From: Pelagibacterales bacterium SAG-MED17
GTDB lineage: Bacteria; Pseudomonadota; Alphaproteobacteria; Pelagibacterales; Pelagibacteraceae
Assembly: GCA_014654115.1 (NCBI GenBank)
Contig: JACWDO010000001.1
Coordinates: 62,001-126,000, forward strand
Direction of reading: 5' to 3'
DNA: 64,000 bases
Position numbers and translations under genes: made by a program. Below, one piece after another: positions 55,084 to 64,000 of this stretch. The notes beneath the pieces were generated by a model that searched no databases, was not told the DNA's origin, and was given only the letters and a program-made list of their open reading frames with translations. Numbering within the stretch: the stretch's first letter is position 1; each line of letters opens with the position of its first letter.

Positions 55084-55292
55084 ATTTTTTTCTATTTTTA
55101 ATCGAGATAATTGTTTTATTTATTCCATTAAATATTGCTAATGCCTATGTTGGACCAGCTTTAGGATTAGGAGCCTTGGCAATAACAGTCCTATTTATTC
55201 TTGCACTATTAGTAATTATATTTTCAATAGTTTACTATCCAATTAAATTTATAAAAAGAAAATTAAAAAAAAAAAAAATTGATGAAAAGTAG
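55074..55292 (+). CDS. Small signal-peptide/one-TM protein with YVGPALGLGAL motif
   Basis: 72 aa; overlaps ASST-like stop; signal-like N-terminus ending NANAYVG, one TM helix, Lys-rich C-terminus. Confidence 0.7.
   Translation: MQLNFFLFLIEIIVLFIPLNIANAYVGPALGLGALAITVLFILALLVIIFSIVYYPIKFIKRKLKKKKIDEK
55265..55278 (+). repeat. A14 homopolymer at the 72-aa ORF / sulfotransferase junction
   Basis: Read directly: aattAAAAAAAAAAAAAAttgatg. Confidence 0.95.
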
Positions 55293-56295
55293 TTTTTCTA
55301 AATTAGAAAAAATCTTTTTAGGGATAGTATTTAAAATAGGTTTTTTAAATAGAGTGCTTTTTGATATAGAGAAAGTTTTTATAAAAAAAAAGTTATTAAT
55401 TAATAAATCTATTTTTATTTGTGGTTTACCTAGATCCGGAACAAGCATTCTTCTAAATACTCTATATTCAAGTGATAAATTTGCGTGTAGCACCTATAGA
55501 AATATGCCTTTTATTTTATCACCTAATATATGGTCTTTTTTTTCTAAATTTATAAAAAAATCAAATTATTTCGAAAGAGCTCATAAAGATGGTTTAAAAA
55601 TTAATATTGATAGTCCAGAAGCATTTGAGGAAGTTTTTTGGAAAATAATGATGAAAGATGAATACATAAAAGAAGACAAATTAAATGAGCATAATTTAAA
55701 TGATGATATAATTGAGGAATTTGATGCTTTTAAAGAATTGCTATGTCAAAGTAAAAGAAAAAATAATTATATCTCAAAGAATAATAGTAATATTTTGAGA
55801 ATTGGTGACTTAAGCAAACATTATCAGGATGCTAAGTTTATTATCATGTATAGAGATCCTTTAAATCAAAGTAATTCACTGAGGAAGCAATATATAAATT
55901 TCAAAAAAATTCATAAAGAAGATAGTTTCTTTATAGAATACATGTCCTTTCTAGGACATTTTGAATTTGGTATGAATTATAAGAAATATAGTTTTGAGAG
56001 TGAAAAAAAGTTTCACATAGAAGATCTAGGGTTTTGGTTAGAGAAATGGTGCCAAGTTTATGAATATTTATTTAGTAAAAATGAAAAAAACATAACTTTT
56101 TTAAGTTATGAAAATTTTTGTAAAAATCCAAGAAACTCTCTAGAAAAAATTATAAAAGATAGAAATATCATATCAAATATTGATTTTAAAAATATACAGA
56201 ACAATAATTTAAACATTAAATTTGAAGGAAGAATAAAAGATAAAGCATATCTTATATACGAAAAACTAAACAAATTAGAAAAATCTAGTGCCTGA
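55279..56295 (+). CDS. Sulfotransferase family protein (PAPS-dependent, putative)
   Basis: 338 aa (TTG start, or ATG at 55282); FICGLPRSGTSILLNTL 5'-PSB-type motif; FIIMYRDPLNQSNSLRKQY 3'-PB-like motif. Confidence 0.8.
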   Translation: MMKSSFSKLEKIFLGIVFKIGFLNRVLFDIEKVFIKKKLLINKSIFICGLPRSGTSILLNTLYSSDKFACSTYRNMPFILSPNIWSFFSKFIKKSNYFERAHKDGLKINIDSPEAFEEVFWKIMMKDEYIKEDKLNEHNLNDDIIEEFDAFKELLCQSKRKNNYISKNNSNILRIGDLSKHYQDAKFIIMYRDPLNQSNSLRKQYINFKKIHKEDSFFIEYMSFLGHFEFGMNYKKYSFESEKKFHIEDLGFWLEKWCQVYEYLFSKNEKNITFLSYENFCKNPRNSLEKIIKDRNIISNIDFKNIQNNNLNIKFEGRIKDKAYLIYEKLNKLEKSSA

Positions 56296-57274
56296 CCTAA
56301 ACTCAAATATATTTATAGTTGATAAGAACAGTGATGGATTAAGAATAGATAAATTTATAAATAAAAAGAATAAAGACCTTAGCAGAACGAGAATAAAAAA
56401 TTTGATTCTTAAGAAAAAAATGAAATTAAATAATAAAATAATAATTGAACCATCAAAAAAGGTTTTTTACGGGGATTCTATTTTGTTTCAGATACCAGAG
56501 CCTGAAAAAACTCTATTAGAACCCTATGATTATAAACTCAATATAGTTTTTGAAGATGAAGATTTATTAATCATTGATAAATCTGCTGGTATTTCTATTC
56601 ACCCAGGAGCTGGAAATTATACAAAAACAATTGTTAATGCACTTATTAATTTTAATAAAAGTAATTTATCAGATTTGGGAGATGAAATGAGACCGGGAAT
56701 TGTTCATCGTATTGATAAAGATACTTCAGGACTAATAGTCGTTGCAAAAAATAATAAAGCTCATGAAAAATTGTCGAACCAATTTTCAGATCATACCATA
56801 TCAAGAGTTTATAAAGCCCTGGTATGGGGAAAATTACGACCTTCTAAGGGTAAAATAGAAACTTTAATAACTAGAAGCTCGCGAAATAGACAAATGATGG
56901 AGGCAAGTTTTGTTAAAGGAAAAAAATCAATTACAAATTATAAAACAATTGAGATATTTGAAAATGATAAAATACCAACATTCAGCCTAGTAGAATGTAG
57001 ACTCGAAACTGGAAGAACTCACCAAATTAGAGTACATTTAAGTCACAAAGGTAATAATATTCTTGGTGATAAAAAATATAAAAAGAAATTTAAAAAAATT
57101 AATAAAATTGATCCTATTTTAGAAGACGCTATTTTGAAATTAGATAGACAATTCTTACATGCAGAGTCTCTTGGCTTTACACATCCTAGAACCTCAAAAA
57201 AAATTGAGTTTTTCTCTAAATTGCCTAAAGAATTAAATAATATCTTAAAAAAGCTAAGAATTACTCACAAATAA
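56288..57274 (+). CDS. RluA-family 23S rRNA pseudouridine synthase (RluC/RluD-like)
   Basis: 328 aa; S4 domain, MRPGIVHRIDKDTSGLIVVAKN, GRTHQIRVHLSHKG. Confidence 0.93.
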   Translation: MPDLNSNIFIVDKNSDGLRIDKFINKKNKDLSRTRIKNLILKKKMKLNNKIIIEPSKKVFYGDSILFQIPEPEKTLLEPYDYKLNIVFEDEDLLIIDKSAGISIHPGAGNYTKTIVNALINFNKSNLSDLGDEMRPGIVHRIDKDTSGLIVVAKNNKAHEKLSNQFSDHTISRVYKALVWGKLRPSKGKIETLITRSSRNRQMMEASFVKGKKSITNYKTIEIFENDKIPTFSLVECRLETGRTHQIRVHLSHKGNNILGDKKYKKKFKKINKIDPILEDAILKLDRQFLHAESLGFTHPRTSKKIEFFSKLPKELNNILKKLRITHK

Positions 57275-57317
57275 ACATATTGTAAAAAATTATTTCTTTA
57301 TTAAATAAATAGCTCTT

Positions 57318-58208
57318 ATGAATAATTCAAAATATAATTTGTCGACATTGGCAAATGAAGGTGGTCTTACAGCTTATCTTGCTCAAATAAAAAAATTTCC
57401 AATGCTAGCGGCAGAAGAAGAGTATATGTTAGCAAAAAATTGGCAATCAACTGGTAACGTTAAATCTGCAGAAAAACTAGTTACTAGCCACTTAAGATTA
57501 GTTGCAAAAATTGCTATGGGCTACAAAGGTTATGGTCTACCTTTAAATGAGATGATTTCTGAAGGTAACGTAGGATTGATGCAAGCTGTAAAAAAATTTG
57601 AGCCTGAAAAAGGCTTTAGACTTGCTACTTATGCAATGTGGTGGATCAAAGCATCTATCCAAGAATATATATTAAGATCATGGAGTTTAGTTAAAATAGG
57701 AACAACCACAGCACAAAAAAAACTTTTTTTTAATTTAAAAAAAATTAAAAATCAAATAGCCCCAAGATCAGAGGGAGACTTGAGAAAAGAACATGTTGAA
57801 GATATTGCAAAGAGACTCTCTGTAAGTGAAAATGAAGTGGTTTCAATGAATAGAAGACTTTCAGGTAAAGAACAATCTCTAAATGCTCCCATAGGTGAAG
57901 ATGGAGATGAGTGGCAAGATTGGGTTGTAGATAAAGAAATGGATCATGAATTAAAAATTGCCCAAAACGATGAGATGGAGCATAGAAAAGATTTACTTCA
58001 AGATTCTATAAAAGTATTAAATGATAGAGAGAAAAAAATTTTATATTCTAGAAGACTTACTGACAATCCAATAACCTTAGATGAACTAAGTAAAAAATAT
58101 AAAATAAGTAGAGAAAGAGTAAGACAAATTGAAAATAAAGCCTTCGAAAAACTTCAAAAACATATGCTTAATTCTGCTAAATCAAGAAACTTGCTTCCTG
58201 CTAGTTAA
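57318..58208 (+). CDS. rpoH: RNA polymerase sigma-32 factor
   Basis: 296 aa; [107 protein letters not shown]. Confidence 0.97.
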   Translation: MNNSKYNLSTLANEGGLTAYLAQIKKFPMLAAEEEYMLAKNWQSTGNVKSAEKLVTSHLRLVAKIAMGYKGYGLPLNEMISEGNVGLMQAVKKFEPEKGFRLATYAMWWIKASIQEYILRSWSLVKIGTTTAQKKLFFNLKKIKNQIAPRSEGDLRKEHVEDIAKRLSVSENEVVSMNRRLSGKEQSLNAPIGEDGDEWQDWVVDKEMDHELKIAQNDEMEHRKDLLQDSIKVLNDREKKILYSRRLTDNPITLDELSKKYKISRERVRQIENKAFEKLQKHMLNSAKSRNLLPAS

Positions 58209-59497
58209 AGATTGAAAGGATCTTTAATTAAAATTGTATCATTTCTCTCAGGACTTGTTGAAATACTCGAGATTTGAGTCTCAATAAATTTTTCTAATTC
58301 TCTTACATAATTTTTTGCATTTTGAGGCAATTCGTCAAAATTTTTTATACCTACAGTTGAAGATTTCCACCCTTTAAAGGATTTGTAAATTGGTTTAACC
58401 ATGAATTGGTCATTAACTGAAGCAGGCAGATAATCAAATTTTTTACCATCAATTTCATATGCAACACACATTTTAATTTCATCAAGTGCGTCAAGTACAT
58501 CTAGTTTTGTTAGTGCAATTCCATCAATACCAGAAATTTTTAAAGTTTGTCTAACCAATACTCCATCAAACCAACCACACCTTCTTTTTCTACTAGTTAC
58601 AGTTCCAAATTCTTTTCCTCTAGATCCAATTATCTCTCCTATTTCATCAGTTAATTCTGTTGGAAAAGGTCCCTCTCCAACTCTTGTTGTATATGCTTTT
58701 GTTATTCCCAATACATAACTAATAGTATTCATGCCACAACCCGAGCCAGTCGCTGCTGATGAAGCAACTGTATTAGAAGAAGTAACAAAGGGATAGGTTC
58801 CATGATCAACATCTAAAAGAACTCCTTGCGCACCTTCAAATAATATTTTTTTATTTTGATTTTTAAATTCGTCAATTTTTTTCCATACTGGTTGTGAAAA
58901 TATAAGTATTTTTTTTGCAATTTTTAATAAATCCTTTTTTAATTGATCTTTTTTAAATTCAGGTTTTCCAAGACCTTTTCTAATAGCATTATGATGCTGT
59001 AATACAGAATTAAGTCTATTATCTAAAATATTTTCAGAAGCAAGATCCATTACTCTTATCGATCTTCTGCCAATCTTATCTTCATAAGCTGGGCCTATTC
59101 CTCGTCTAGTTGTTCCTATTTTTGATTTTCCTGCAGCATCCTCTCTTAACTCATCCATTTCTTTATGAAATGGCAGAATAAGAGTTGCAGCTTCGGATAA
59201 AATTAAATTATTTGAATTAACTTCTACACCTTTGGACCTAATTTCTTCAATCTCTTCTAGCAGGGCCCAGGGATCTACTACTACTCCATTTCCAATAATG
59301 GATATTTTATTTTTTCTGACTATTCCTGATGGTAATAATCTTAGTTTATAAATTACTCCATCAATCACAAGAGTATGGCCAGCATTATGACCACCTTGAA
59401 ATCTTATTATTACATCAGCCTCACTAGAAAGCCAATCAACTATCTTTCCTTTACCTTCATCTCCCCATTGTGAGCCTACTACAACTACATTTTTCAT
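58205..59497 (-). CDS. purA: Adenylosuccinate synthetase
   Basis: 430 aa; [28 protein letters not shown]. Confidence 0.97.
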   Translation of the reverse strand: MKNVVVVGSQWGDEGKGKIVDWLSSEADVIIRFQGGHNAGHTLVIDGVIYKLRLLPSGIVRKNKISIIGNGVVVDPWALLEEIEEIRSKGVEVNSNNLILSEAATLILPFHKEMDELREDAAGKSKIGTTRRGIGPAYEDKIGRRSIRVMDLASENILDNRLNSVLQHHNAIRKGLGKPEFKKDQLKKDLLKIAKKILIFSQPVWKKIDEFKNQNKKILFEGAQGVLLDVDHGTYPFVTSSNTVASSAATGSGCGMNTISYVLGITKAYTTRVGEGPFPTELTDEIGEIIGSRGKEFGTVTSRKRRCGWFDGVLVRQTLKISGIDGIALTKLDVLDALDEIKMCVAYEIDGKKFDYLPASVNDQFMVKPIYKSFKGWKSSTVGIKNFDELPQNAKNYVRELEKFIETQISSISTSPERNDTILIKDPFNL

Positions 59498-60306
59498 CTA
59501 AACATTTTTCTTATTTTTATACTATTTAAATGGTTTACAGGACCGTGGCCTTTCCCCAGATTTGGTTGAGTTCTTAATGAATGATTTACATATTTAATTG
59601 CCATTTCACAAGATTTCTTTAATGTTTTTCCACACGCAAAATAAGTGGCTATTGCACTTGAAAGTGTACAACCAGTGCCATGGCTATTTTTTGTTTTAAT
59701 TTTCTTATTATTGAATATTACCATTTCTTGATTGTTTATAAAAACATCTTGAATTTTTTTTGATTTTAAGTGACCACCTTTAATTAGAATATTCTTGGCA
59801 CCTAATTGTAATAAATTATTTCCTGCAGAAATTACATCCTCGATAGTTATTATTTTTGAATTAGTTAAAATTTCTGCTTCAGGTATATTTGGAGTAATTA
59901 GATCTACCTTAGATAAAAATTTATTTTTTAAAATTTTAATTGCAGAGTCACTAATCAATTTTTTTCCACCTTTTGCGACCATTACGGGATCTAAAATTAT
60001 TTTTTTTACTTTTATTATTTTTAGTGATTTTATTACAGAATTTATTACATCTTTTGAATGAAGCATTCCTATTTTAACAGCATCAGGTTTTATATCTTTT
60101 GCTGTAAACTCAATTTGCTTGGAAATTTCTCTGCTGTTCACTGGAACAATTGACTTAACACCTGTTGTATTTTGAGATGTAATAGCAGTTATAGCAGTCA
60201 TAGCATATGAACCAAGTGACGTGACAGTTTTAATGTCTGCTTGTATTCCTGCTCCACCAGAAGAGTCTGAGCCAGCAATAATTAAAATTTTAGATTTTAT
60301 TTTCAA
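59494..60306 (-). CDS. thiD: Hydroxymethylpyrimidine/phosphomethylpyrimidine kinase
   Basis: 270 aa; [38 protein letters not shown]. Confidence 0.95.
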   Translation of the reverse strand: MKIKSKILIIAGSDSSGGAGIQADIKTVTSLGSYAMTAITAITSQNTTGVKSIVPVNSREISKQIEFTAKDIKPDAVKIGMLHSKDVINSVIKSLKIIKVKKIILDPVMVAKGGKKLISDSAIKILKNKFLSKVDLITPNIPEAEILTNSKIITIEDVISAGNNLLQLGAKNILIKGGHLKSKKIQDVFINNQEMVIFNNKKIKTKNSHGTGCTLSSAIATYFACGKTLKKSCEMAIKYVNHSLRTQPNLGKGHGPVNHLNSIKIRKMFR

Positions 60307-60307
60307 G

Positions 60308-61639
60308 TTAAATAATTGAATTTTTTACAAGATTGATACATTTTGAAATTACAGCTTGATTTTCACTTTCACACATTATTCTTATTACAGGTTCTGTTCC
60401 AGACTTTCTTACCAACATTCTACCTTTTCCCTCTATTAAACTATTTGCTCTTTTAATTGCATTTTTACACTTTGGACTATTAATTATTGATTTGTCTTTT
60501 ACCTCAATATTTTCTAACAATTGTGGTGTTGGTATAAAACTTTTAAATATTTCGCTAGCTTTTTTACCTTTTCTCATAGAAAACAAAATTTCTAAAGCAA
60601 CTAATAAACCATCCCCAGTAGTTGCAAATTTACCAAGAATTATATGACCAGATTGCTCTCCACCTAAGTTAAATTTACTTTTCTGCATTTCTTCTTTTAC
60701 ATATCTGTCACCAACTTTAGATCTTAAGAACTTAATTTTTTTTTTTGCAAAAAATTTTTGTAATCCATAATTTGACATCAAGGTACCCACAACACCACCT
60801 TTTAAAATTTTTTTTCTTTTCCATCTTTCTGCAAGCATAGCTATTATTTTATCCCCATCTATAATTTTACCCAGTTCGTCACAAACTATTATTCGGTCCG
60901 CATCTCCATCTAAAGAAATGCCAATATGAGATTTATTTTTTTTTGTATGATATTTTATTTTGTTAGGAAATGTAGATCCACATTTATAATTTATATTAAA
61001 TCCATTAGGAGAAGTCCCTATTTCATGAACTGTAGCACCCAATGATCTAAATAATTGTGGTCCTACTTTATATGCAGCACCATTAGCACAATCAACTGTA
61101 ATTCTTAAGCCTCTCAAATTAAATTTTTCAGGAAAATTTTTTTTTATTATTTCTATGTATTTTTCTGAACCACTTTCCAATCTTTTGACTCTACCTAATA
61201 TTTTAGGATTTGATAATTTTTTTGATATATTAGAGTCGATTAGTTTTTCTATTTTTTTTTCTATTCTATCAGACAATTTCAATCCATCTGGTCCAAATAA
61301 TTTTAAACCATTATCATCATATGGATTGTGAGATGCAGTAATCATGATTCCCATGTTTGATTTCATTTTTTTTGTAAGCATTGCTAGTCCATTTGTTGGT
61401 AATGGCCCAAAAGTTAATACATGCATTCCAGCTGATGTTAGACCTGATACTAATGCTGGTTCAAGTGCATATCCAGATAACCTTGTATCTTTTGCAATTA
61501 TCGCTACTTGTTTAGTTTTTTTTTGATTATTAAAATATGTACCTACTGCTAAACCAAACTTAAAAAACATGTCACCATTTATTTTGTCTCCATTTACCTT
61601 CCCCCTAATTCCATCTGTTCCAAAATATTTTTTTATCAT
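60308..61639 (-). CDS. glmM: Phosphoglucosamine mutase
   Basis: 443 aa; KYFGTDGIRGKVNG, MITASHNPYDDNGLKLFG. Confidence 0.96.
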   Translation of the reverse strand: MIKKYFGTDGIRGKVNGDKINGDMFFKFGLAVGTYFNNQKKTKQVAIIAKDTRLSGYALEPALVSGLTSAGMHVLTFGPLPTNGLAMLTKKMKSNMGIMITASHNPYDDNGLKLFGPDGLKLSDRIEKKIEKLIDSNISKKLSNPKILGRVKRLESGSEKYIEIIKKNFPEKFNLRGLRITVDCANGAAYKVGPQLFRSLGATVHEIGTSPNGFNINYKCGSTFPNKIKYHTKKNKSHIGISLDGDADRIIVCDELGKIIDGDKIIAMLAERWKRKKILKGGVVGTLMSNYGLQKFFAKKKIKFLRSKVGDRYVKEEMQKSKFNLGGEQSGHIILGKFATTGDGLLVALEILFSMRKGKKASEIFKSFIPTPQLLENIEVKDKSIINSPKCKNAIKRANSLIEGKGRMLVRKSGTEPVIRIMCESENQAVISKCINLVKNSII

Positions 61640-62691
61640 TAGCTAAAATTTAGTTTTTTAAAAACTTTAATTCCTTGGTTTACTTCATTAACATCATGGA
61701 TTCTTAATATTTGAATTCCTTGTAACATACCAAATATACTTGAGGACACAGTTCCACCTATCCTTTGCTCACTATCATTTTGACCAGATATATCCTTTAT
61801 AAATCTCTTTCTGGAAATTCCTAACATTACTGGCAATCCTAAGGAATGAAAAATAGAAATATTGTTAATCAGAGTAATATTATGTTTCATATTTTTACCA
61901 AATCCAATTCCAGGATCTAAAATAATATGATTATGTTTAATCCCATTTTTTTTTATTAATTTCAGCTTATCTTCAAAATAATCATATATATCTAGTAAAA
62001 CATTATTGTAATTTGGATTTTTTTGCATTGTTTCTGTGGTACCTTTCATATGATGTATAACAAATGGTAATTTGCTATTTTTTAAAAAATTAATTGCCTC
62101 GCTATCATGGCTTAGGCCAGATACATCATTAATTAGGTCTAATTTATATTTTGAGGCTTTTTTCATTACAAAACTTTTTCTAGTATCCAAAGAAACAAAA
62201 AGTTTTTTAGATTTTAAATAACTCATAACTTTATTTACTCTTAGCCACTCTTCGGTTTGAGGAATTTCTTTAGACCCTGGTCTTGTAGACTCACCCCCTA
62301 CATCAATTATCTTTGCTCCATCGGCTATTAATTTATCAATCTGTTTTTTTGCTGAAACTTTTTTATTAAATTTTCCACCATCAGAAAAGCTATCTGGCGT
62401 AATATTTAAAATACCCATAAGTATTGGTAAATTACCAAATTTTAATTTGGGAATTTTTTTAGCCCTGGATATATTATTTATATCAATTAAAATTTTTTTT
62501 TTAATTTTTGATGGAAGCTTATTAATACTTTTTATACTTATTTTTTTTTTATTAGTCCTTGTAATGATCTCAATTGTATCAAATGAAATTGATTTATTAC
62601 CACCAATTGGGAGTGAAATTTTTTTTTTAACGTTTTCTTTAGATGTTGTATTATAATAAAAATTACACGCTCTTGTGTAATATTTTTGCAT
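61639..62691 (-). CDS. folP: Dihydropteroate synthase
   Basis: 350 aa; LMGILNITPDSFSDGGKF, DVGGESTRPGS, LDPGIGFGK. Confidence 0.95.
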   Translation of the reverse strand: MQKYYTRACNFYYNTTSKENVKKKISLPIGGNKSISFDTIEIITRTNKKKISIKSINKLPSKIKKKILIDINNISRAKKIPKLKFGNLPILMGILNITPDSFSDGGKFNKKVSAKKQIDKLIADGAKIIDVGGESTRPGSKEIPQTEEWLRVNKVMSYLKSKKLFVSLDTRKSFVMKKASKYKLDLINDVSGLSHDSEAINFLKNSKLPFVIHHMKGTTETMQKNPNYNNVLLDIYDYFEDKLKLIKKNGIKHNHIILDPGIGFGKNMKHNITLINNISIFHSLGLPVMLGISRKRFIKDISGQNDSEQRIGGTVSSSIFGMLQGIQILRIHDVNEVNQGIKVFKKLNFS

Positions 62692-62697
62692 TAAATT

Positions 62698-64000
62698 TTA
62701 ATGAACAATCTTTGGTTTTAAGCCCATTGAGCCTAATGCAGAACTTTGTTCATCATCATCTACTTTTAAATCTTCTTTATTTTTAGGATATATATTTTTA
62801 TTTACTATGTCCTCAATCTCTTCACCTGACAATGTTTCATAAGTCAGTAATGCTTTAGCTATTTTATGTAAATCATCAATTTTATCAGTCAAAACTTTTT
62901 TTGCTCTATCATAACCTTGGTCAACAAATTTTCTTATCTCGGTATCTACCTTTCTTGCAGTTTCTTCAGACATATTTTGTTGTCTTGCTACAGATCTACC
63001 AAGGAAAACTTCTTCCTCATTCTCACCGTAAGCAACTGGACCAAGTTCTTTGCTTAATCCTGCTCTCATTACCATGGCTCTTGCTCTTTTTGTTGCTTGC
63101 TCTATGTCACTCGCTGCACCAGTAGTTACTTTATCATCTCCAAATATAATTTCTTCTGCAACCCTACCTCCCATTGCTATAGCCATTTGAGCATGTAATT
63201 GCTCTCTAGTTTGAGATACCTCGTCTCTTTCAGGAAGTTGCATTACCATTCCCAATGCTCTTCCTCTTGGAATAATTGTTGCTTTATGAATAGGATATGC
63301 TGCTTTTTCATTTATAGTAACAACAGCATGACCAGCTTCATGATAAGCAGTCAGTTTTTTCTCTTCCTCACTCATTACCATCGATCTTCTTTCAGAACCC
63401 ATCATTACTTTGTCTTTTGCTTCTTCGAATTCAATATAAGTAACTATTCTTTTATTTTTTCTTGCAGCTAGTAATGCAGCTTCATTCACTAAATTCGCTA
63501 GATCAGCACCAGAAAACCCTGGAGTTCCTCTTGCAATCGTTCTTAAATTTACATCCGGCGCCATTGATATTTTTTTTGCATGTACCTTTAATATCTTCTC
63601 TCTTCCAAGCAAGTCAGGATTAGAAACTACTACCTGTCTGTCAAATCTACCTGGTCTTAATAAAGCTGGATCAAGTACATCTGGTCTGTTAGTGGCTGCA
63701 ATTATTATTACACCTTCATTTGTTTCAAATCCATCCATCTCTACAAGTAATTGATTAAGAGTTTGCTCTCTCTCATCATTACCACCACCCAAGCCTGCTC
63801 CTCTGCTTCTTCCTACGGCATCAATCTCATCGATAAATATTATACACGGTGCGTGCTTTTTACCTTGCTCAAACATATCTCTAACTCTTGAAGCTCCAAC
63901 TCCAACAAACATTTCTACAAAGTCTGAACCAGATATTGTAAAAAATGGTACTCCTGCTTCACCTGCTATTGCTCTTGCTAGTAATGTTTTACCTGTTCCT
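62698..64000 (-). CDS. ftsH: ATP-dependent zinc metalloprotease FtsH, 5' part truncated by window edge
   Basis: AAA domain [42 protein letters not shown] zinc site; reading frame continues past 63912 to the window end. Confidence 0.97.
   Translation of the reverse strand, partial: GTGKTLLARAIAGEAGVPFFTISGSDFVEMFVGVGASRVRDMFEQGKKHAPCIIFIDEIDAVGRSRGAGLGGGNDEREQTLNQLLVEMDGFETNEGVIIIAATNRPDVLDPALLRPGRFDRQVVVSNPDLLGREKILKVHAKKISMAPDVNLRTIARGTPGFSGADLANLVNEAALLAARKNKRIVTYIEFEEAKDKVMMGSERRSMVMSEEEKKLTAYHEAGHAVVTINEKAAYPIHKATIIPRGRALGMVMQLPERDEVSQTREQLHAQMAIAMGGRVAEEIIFGDDKVTTGAASDIEQATKRARAMVMRAGLSKELGPVAYGENEEEVFLGRSVARQQNMSEETARKVDTEIRKFVDQGYDRAKKVLTDKIDDLHKIAKALLTYETLSGEEIEDIVNKNIYPKNKEDLKVDDDEQSSALGSMGLKPKIVH

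Overview
The window is a very AT-rich (about 30% G+C by eye), gene-dense chromosomal segment. Gene content, gene order, a circularly permuted two-piece tmRNA and minimal spacers all look like a streamlined marine alphaproteobacterium of the SAR11/Pelagibacter type. That placement is an inference; no search was run. Core blocks: livM(partial)-livH-livK; a minus-strand catabolic run (DUF1479 oxygenase, msrB, HDAC-like, 2-hydroxyacid dehydrogenase, EamA, fused indolepyruvate:ferredoxin oxidoreductase, dadA-like); rodA-mrdA-mreD-mreC-mreB; leuA-ilvC-ilvH-ilvB-miaA-degP-DUF2065-hflC-hflK; mrp; thyX; nadA-nadC; ppdK-glyS-glyQ-sppA; ispB; pdxH; aroC; dxs-ispA-xseB; tsaC; an ABC-2 exporter; rluD-like; rpoH; purA-thiD-glmM-folP-ftsH(partial). 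RNA genes: permuted tmRNA (tag ANESYALAA), tRNA-Leu(GAG), tRNA-Arg(UCG). Two accessory-looking surface-glycan blocks each lie beside a stable RNA gene. One is a UGM-like/GT-C-like/galE block (30.6-34.4 kb). The other is a GT-C + GT2 + arylsulfotransferase-like + small membrane protein + sulfotransferase block (51.6-56.3 kb). The second block is the best candidate for an undescribed system, and it has an A14 tract exactly at the junction between the small membrane protein and the sulfotransferase. Other leads: a nested-palindrome leader upstream of a LysE exporter, a candidate pseudoknot on the ilvB start codon, and near-zero spacing at all convergent gene pairs. No CRISPR array, integrase, transposase or IS element was seen.
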